Positions 5,805 through 7,882 of a stretch of DNA of 7,882 nt are shown one piece after another. Every line of letters starts with the position of its first letter. Position 1 is the stretch's first letter. The stretch lies in the NCBI GenBank assembly GCA_012841225.1, contig DUVD01000230.1, positions 1 to 7,882 on the forward strand, given 5' to 3'. The notes under the pieces were generated by a model, which searched no databases, was not told where the DNA came from, and worked only from the letters and a program-made list of their open reading frames with translations. The translations under genes were made by a program, and so were the position numbers. Origin of the DNA: Fibrobacter sp. (GTDB lineage Bacteria; Fibrobacterota; Fibrobacteria; Fibrobacterales; Fibrobacteraceae).

Positions 5805-6458
5805 ATGAACGACGCCGAAATCATTTCAATTGCAATTCTCTGGTGCATTGGTTTATTGGCATTAATTCAAGCTCTAAACGCGAGAGGTGCTATTCGTATC
5901 TCGCTCACTTGGATTGTCACTTCTATTATTCTTTTAATTTCTATTGCTGTGACTTACATTCAATTTACTGATAACGAAGTTATGGCCATATCGAGTTCCT
6001 CTATTTTTTCAGACAGCACCTCCAATAATAGTGTGACTTATGCTAAGCAAAATGAAGTACGAATGAGCTCCTATTTCACTTCGTCTAAAAAGCTAACCGT
6101 TCAAATTAAAGAGCTCATTAATTCGGTTGAAGAATTTAACATCGAAAAAAAACCGACTAGTGAATCAGAAAGAGAAACTTGGGAACGACAGGCGCTCAGC
6201 TTAAGCAAACAAACTGCTAAAATAAACCAGCGAACTCTTGGCTTATTTCACCCCAGAGAGGTGAGTGAACTTCATGGCACCTTGGTGAAGGCGACAGAAA
6301 ACCTTCGCTTGGCGGGCTACACCCTCCATGCTTTTTCAACGCTTGAAGACCCAGAACAAAAACAAGTTCAAAAAGAACAGTACCTCCATCAAATTACCCA
6401 AGCAAAAAAAAATTTAGATCTTTTTAAACTTGCATTAGAAAAAATAGAACAGCTGTAA
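5805..6458 (+). CDS. Uncharacterised two-helix membrane protein with helical C-terminal domain
   Basis: I do not recognise this 217-residue protein. Two hydrophobic segments lie at about 6-24 and 33-52, joined by a short loop with arginines (R27, R31). By the positive-inside rule the loop is cytoplasmic, so both the short N-terminus and the large C-terminal domain would face the periplasm. After a Ser-rich stretch (about 62-95) the rest is charged and helix-forming (about 96-217). It may form a helical bundle, with SELHGTLVKATENLRLAGYTL (154-174) and the final KKNLDLFKLALEKIEQL (201-217) as amphipathic helices. There are no cysteines suggesting a lipoprotein and no catalytic motif. The ATG at 5805 has AAAAGG six bases upstream, overlapping the ssb stop, so it is almost certainly co-transcribed with ssb. 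asd follows 31 bases later. Function unknown. Confidence 0.8.
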   Translation: MNDAEIISIAILWCIGLLALIQALNARGAIRISLTWIVTSIILLISIAVTYIQFTDNEVMAISSSSIFSDSTSNNSVTYAKQNEVRMSSYFTSSKKLTVQIKELINSVEEFNIEKKPTSESERETWERQALSLSKQTAKINQRTLGLFHPREVSELHGTLVKATENLRLAGYTLHAFSTLEDPEQKQVQKEQYLHQITQAKKNLDLFKLALEKIEQL

Positions 6459-6489
6459 ACTCCACACTCAAAAACCAAAGGTTAATCAA

Positions 6490-7515
6490 ATGAGTCGAAA
6501 CATAGCCATCATCGGCGCCACTGGCGTTGTAGGTCAAGAAATTCTTTCTATTCTTGAAGAACGCCAATTTCCTATTAAATCGCTAAAACTTCTCGCCTCT
6601 AAACGCAGTGCGGGAAAAACGATCTCTTTCAAAGGAAAAGACTATGTAGTGGAAGAATTAACACACGATTCTTTTGAAGGTGTAGACATTGTTCTTTCTT
6701 GTGCTGGTGGTTCTATATCTAAAGAATATGCGCCTAGTGCTGTTAAAGCAGGTGCTATTGTCATCGATAATACAAGCCATTTTCGTATGGACCCTAATGT
6801 TCCTTTGATTGTTCCCGAGGTGAATCCTCAAGATGCAAAAAAACACAAGGGTATTATCGCTAATCCAAATTGCACCACAATCATTATGTCTATTCCATTA
6901 TTTCCTCTTTATAAGGCTTTTGGCGTAGAACGGGTAAGCGTTTGCACATATCAAGCGGCTTCTGGAGCTGGTTCTGTTGCGATGGAAGAGCTTAGAGATG
7001 AATCAGTCGCTTTGGGTCAAGGTAAAACTTTTGAACGCACGGTAATCCCTTATCAGTACGCATACAATTTGTTTCCACACAACGCTCCTTATAATGACGG
7101 CACCGAAGCCAAGGCCGAACTAAATGCGCCTAAAGGCTACTGCGAAGAAGAATGGAAAATGGTAGCAGAAACTCGCAAGATTTTTGGAGATGCCGAAATA
7201 CGCGTCGCCCCTACTTGCGTGCGTGTTCCGCTACTGCGCGCCCACTCCGAGGCGATCAACATCCAATTCAAGAAAAAAACATCCGTCGAAGAAATCTACG
7301 CCGTTTTGGCTAAAGCTCCTGGATTGTTAGTTTTTGAAGATCCTGCTAACAACCGTTGGCCTATGCCCATTGATGTAAATGGGAAAGACCCTGTTTTTGT
7401 TGGTCGTGTTCGCGAAGACTTGTCTCAAGAAAACACCTTTGACATTTGGGTCGTTGGCGATCAAATTAGAAAAGGCGCTGCCTTGAATGCCGTGCAAATC
7501 GCAGAAATGCTTTAA
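6490..7515 (+). CDS. asd: Aspartate-semialdehyde dehydrogenase
   Basis: This 341-residue protein matches bacterial Asd in length and motifs. The NADP-binding loop is GATGVVG (9-15). The catalytic cysteine is C128 in ANPNCTT (124-130). Substrate- and base-related residues lie in YQAASGAG (154-161) and CVRVPLLRAHSEA (243-255, with R245 and H252). The enzyme reduces aspartyl-4-phosphate to aspartate-4-semialdehyde in the cytoplasm. That product leads to diaminopimelate for peptidoglycan and to lysine, threonine and methionine. The ATG at 6490 has AAAGG (6477-6481) eight bases upstream. A short AACC/GGTT inverted repeat (6473-6483) includes part of this site but is too small to count as a regulator. 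It probably ends the ssb transcript, as a clear terminator follows the stop codon. Confidence 0.96.
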   Translation: MSRNIAIIGATGVVGQEILSILEERQFPIKSLKLLASKRSAGKTISFKGKDYVVEELTHDSFEGVDIVLSCAGGSISKEYAPSAVKAGAIVIDNTSHFRMDPNVPLIVPEVNPQDAKKHKGIIANPNCTTIIMSIPLFPLYKAFGVERVSVCTYQAASGAGSVAMEELRDESVALGQGKTFERTVIPYQYAYNLFPHNAPYNDGTEAKAELNAPKGYCEEEWKMVAETRKIFGDAEIRVAPTCVRVPLLRAHSEAINIQFKKKTSVEEIYAVLAKAPGLLVFEDPANNRWPMPIDVNGKDPVFVGRVREDLSQENTFDIWVVGDQIRKGAALNAVQIAEML

Positions 7516-7529
7516 TTCAATACCTAATC

Positions 7530-7562
7530 AAAAAACGCTATCACACAGGTGGCGTTTTTTTT
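7530..7562 (+). terminator. Intrinsic terminator after asd
   Basis: AAAAAACGC (7530-7538) pairs perfectly with GCGTTTTTT (7552-7560), and an inner CAC/GTG pairing (7542-7544 with 7549-7551) can extend the stem around the loop. Eight T residues run from 7555 to 7562. The matching A-run on the other arm means it could also stop minus-strand transcription. It begins 15 bases after the asd stop and separates asd from alr. Confidence 0.88.
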
Positions 7563-7585
7563 ATTTTAAACGTAAATAAATAACT

Positions 7586-7591
7586 TATATT
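7586..7591 (+). promoter_or_regulatory. Possible alr -10 element seven bases from the ATG
   Basis: TATATT (5 of 6 to TATAAT) lies exactly seven bases before the alr ATG at 7599. The bases between are TTTCTTT, with no Shine-Dalgarno sequence, and no -35 box is clear. The upstream asd terminator implies that alr needs its own promoter in this 36-bp gap. If this hexamer is used, the mRNA would be leaderless. Confidence 0.35.
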
Positions 7592-7598
7592 TTTCTTT

Positions 7599-7882
7599 AT
7601 GCCCTTATCTCAAAATCCCCCCGACTTGTTAAGTATAACGCGCCCCAACTGGATAGAAATCAATTTAGACGCACTGCAAAACAACATTCGCTTTGTCCGA
7701 AGCCTTATTCCCTCTTCTACTAAAATCCTTTTGCCTGTCAAGGCCGATTCTTATGGCCATGGCTCGCTCGCGTGCTCATACGCCGCAAAAGCTTATGGAG
7801 TCGATTTTTTAGGTGTGGCCCATATAACAGAAGGAATACTACTTCGGCAATACGGCATCGACTTAGAAATTTTAGTATTAGG
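7599..7882 (+). CDS. alr: Alanine racemase, N-terminal part (runs off right edge)
   Basis: The plus strand is open from the ATG at 7599 to the window end, giving 94 codons plus two bases. The reading includes RPNWIEINLDALQNN (15-29) and the PLP-binding motif VKADSYGHG (47-55), in which K48 forms the Schiff base with pyridoxal phosphate. The family usually reads VKADAYGHG. Alr interconverts L- and D-alanine in the cytoplasm, supplying D-alanine for peptidoglycan. About a quarter of a usual 360-380-residue enzyme is present. I chose this ATG because it gives a normal-length N-terminus ahead of the first strand. No Shine-Dalgarno sequence is visible. It follows the asd terminator and so is probably a separate transcript. 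A YggS-like PLP protein is unlikely given the KADSYGHG motif. Confidence 0.93.
   Translation, partial: MPLSQNPPDLLSITRPNWIEINLDALQNNIRFVRSLIPSSTKILLPVKADSYGHGSLACSYAAKAYGVDFLGVAHITEGILLRQYGIDLEILVL

Noticed and set aside
6473..6483. AACC-AAA-GGTT hairpin at the asd ribosome binding site as a translational switch
   Set aside because: A four-base stem with a three-base loop is too weak and too likely by chance to claim regulation.
6658..6846. 62-codon minus-strand open frame inside asd
   Set aside because: It is antisense to a well-conserved enzyme, with no start signal or recognisable motif.

Overview
The window reads as an ordinary chromosomal stretch from a Gram-negative (diderm) bacterium of fairly low GC content, judged by eye. 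It is gene-dense and holds no mobile element, CRISPR array, tRNA or rRNA that I can recognise. FabV enoyl reductase, a MurNAc salvage pair (AmgK/MurU-like) and a DUF1343/NamZ protein together point to a peptidoglycan-bearing diderm. A Verrucomicrobiota or spirochaete source would fit, but this is a guess from gene content and not a taxonomic call.

Left part (1-2811, minus strand). This is an apparent operon read right to left: a MurU-like sugar-1-phosphate nucleotidyltransferase, a TrmJ-like tRNA 2'-O-methyltransferase, an AmgK-like sugar kinase, and the first 34 codons of an unrecognised gene running off the left edge. murU and trmJ are joined by a TAATG stop/start overlap. amgK and the edge gene are joined by an ATGA overlap. 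A 55-bp AT-rich gap separates trmJ from amgK and may hold a second promoter.

Middle (2804-5338). A 173-bp divergent spacer separates murU from fabV, which is on the plus strand, has a strong ribosome binding site and probably carries its own promoter. fabV converges on a minus-strand DUF1343/NamZ-family gene with a 15-bp gap. The best terminator for fabV lies inside the 3' coding end of that neighbour. A 55-bp divergent spacer follows.

Right part (5339-7882, plus strand). ssb, a small two-helix membrane protein of unknown function, and asd (aspartate-semialdehyde dehydrogenase) look co-transcribed and end at a clear intrinsic terminator. The 5' third or so of alr (alanine racemase) then begins with no visible ribosome binding site and runs off the right edge.

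How the genes fit together. Much of the window supplies the cell envelope. A NamZ-type exo-muramidase would release free MurNAc, AmgK would make MurNAc-1-phosphate and MurU would make UDP-MurNAc. Asd feeds diaminopimelate and lysine, Alr makes D-alanine, and FabV completes fatty-acid elongation. I see no wholly new system. The points most worth a second look are the NamZ homologue without a signal peptide and with a PQHG motif, the fabV terminator embedded in the convergent gene, the repeated pattern of possibly leaderless starts, and the unknown membrane protein tied to ssb.
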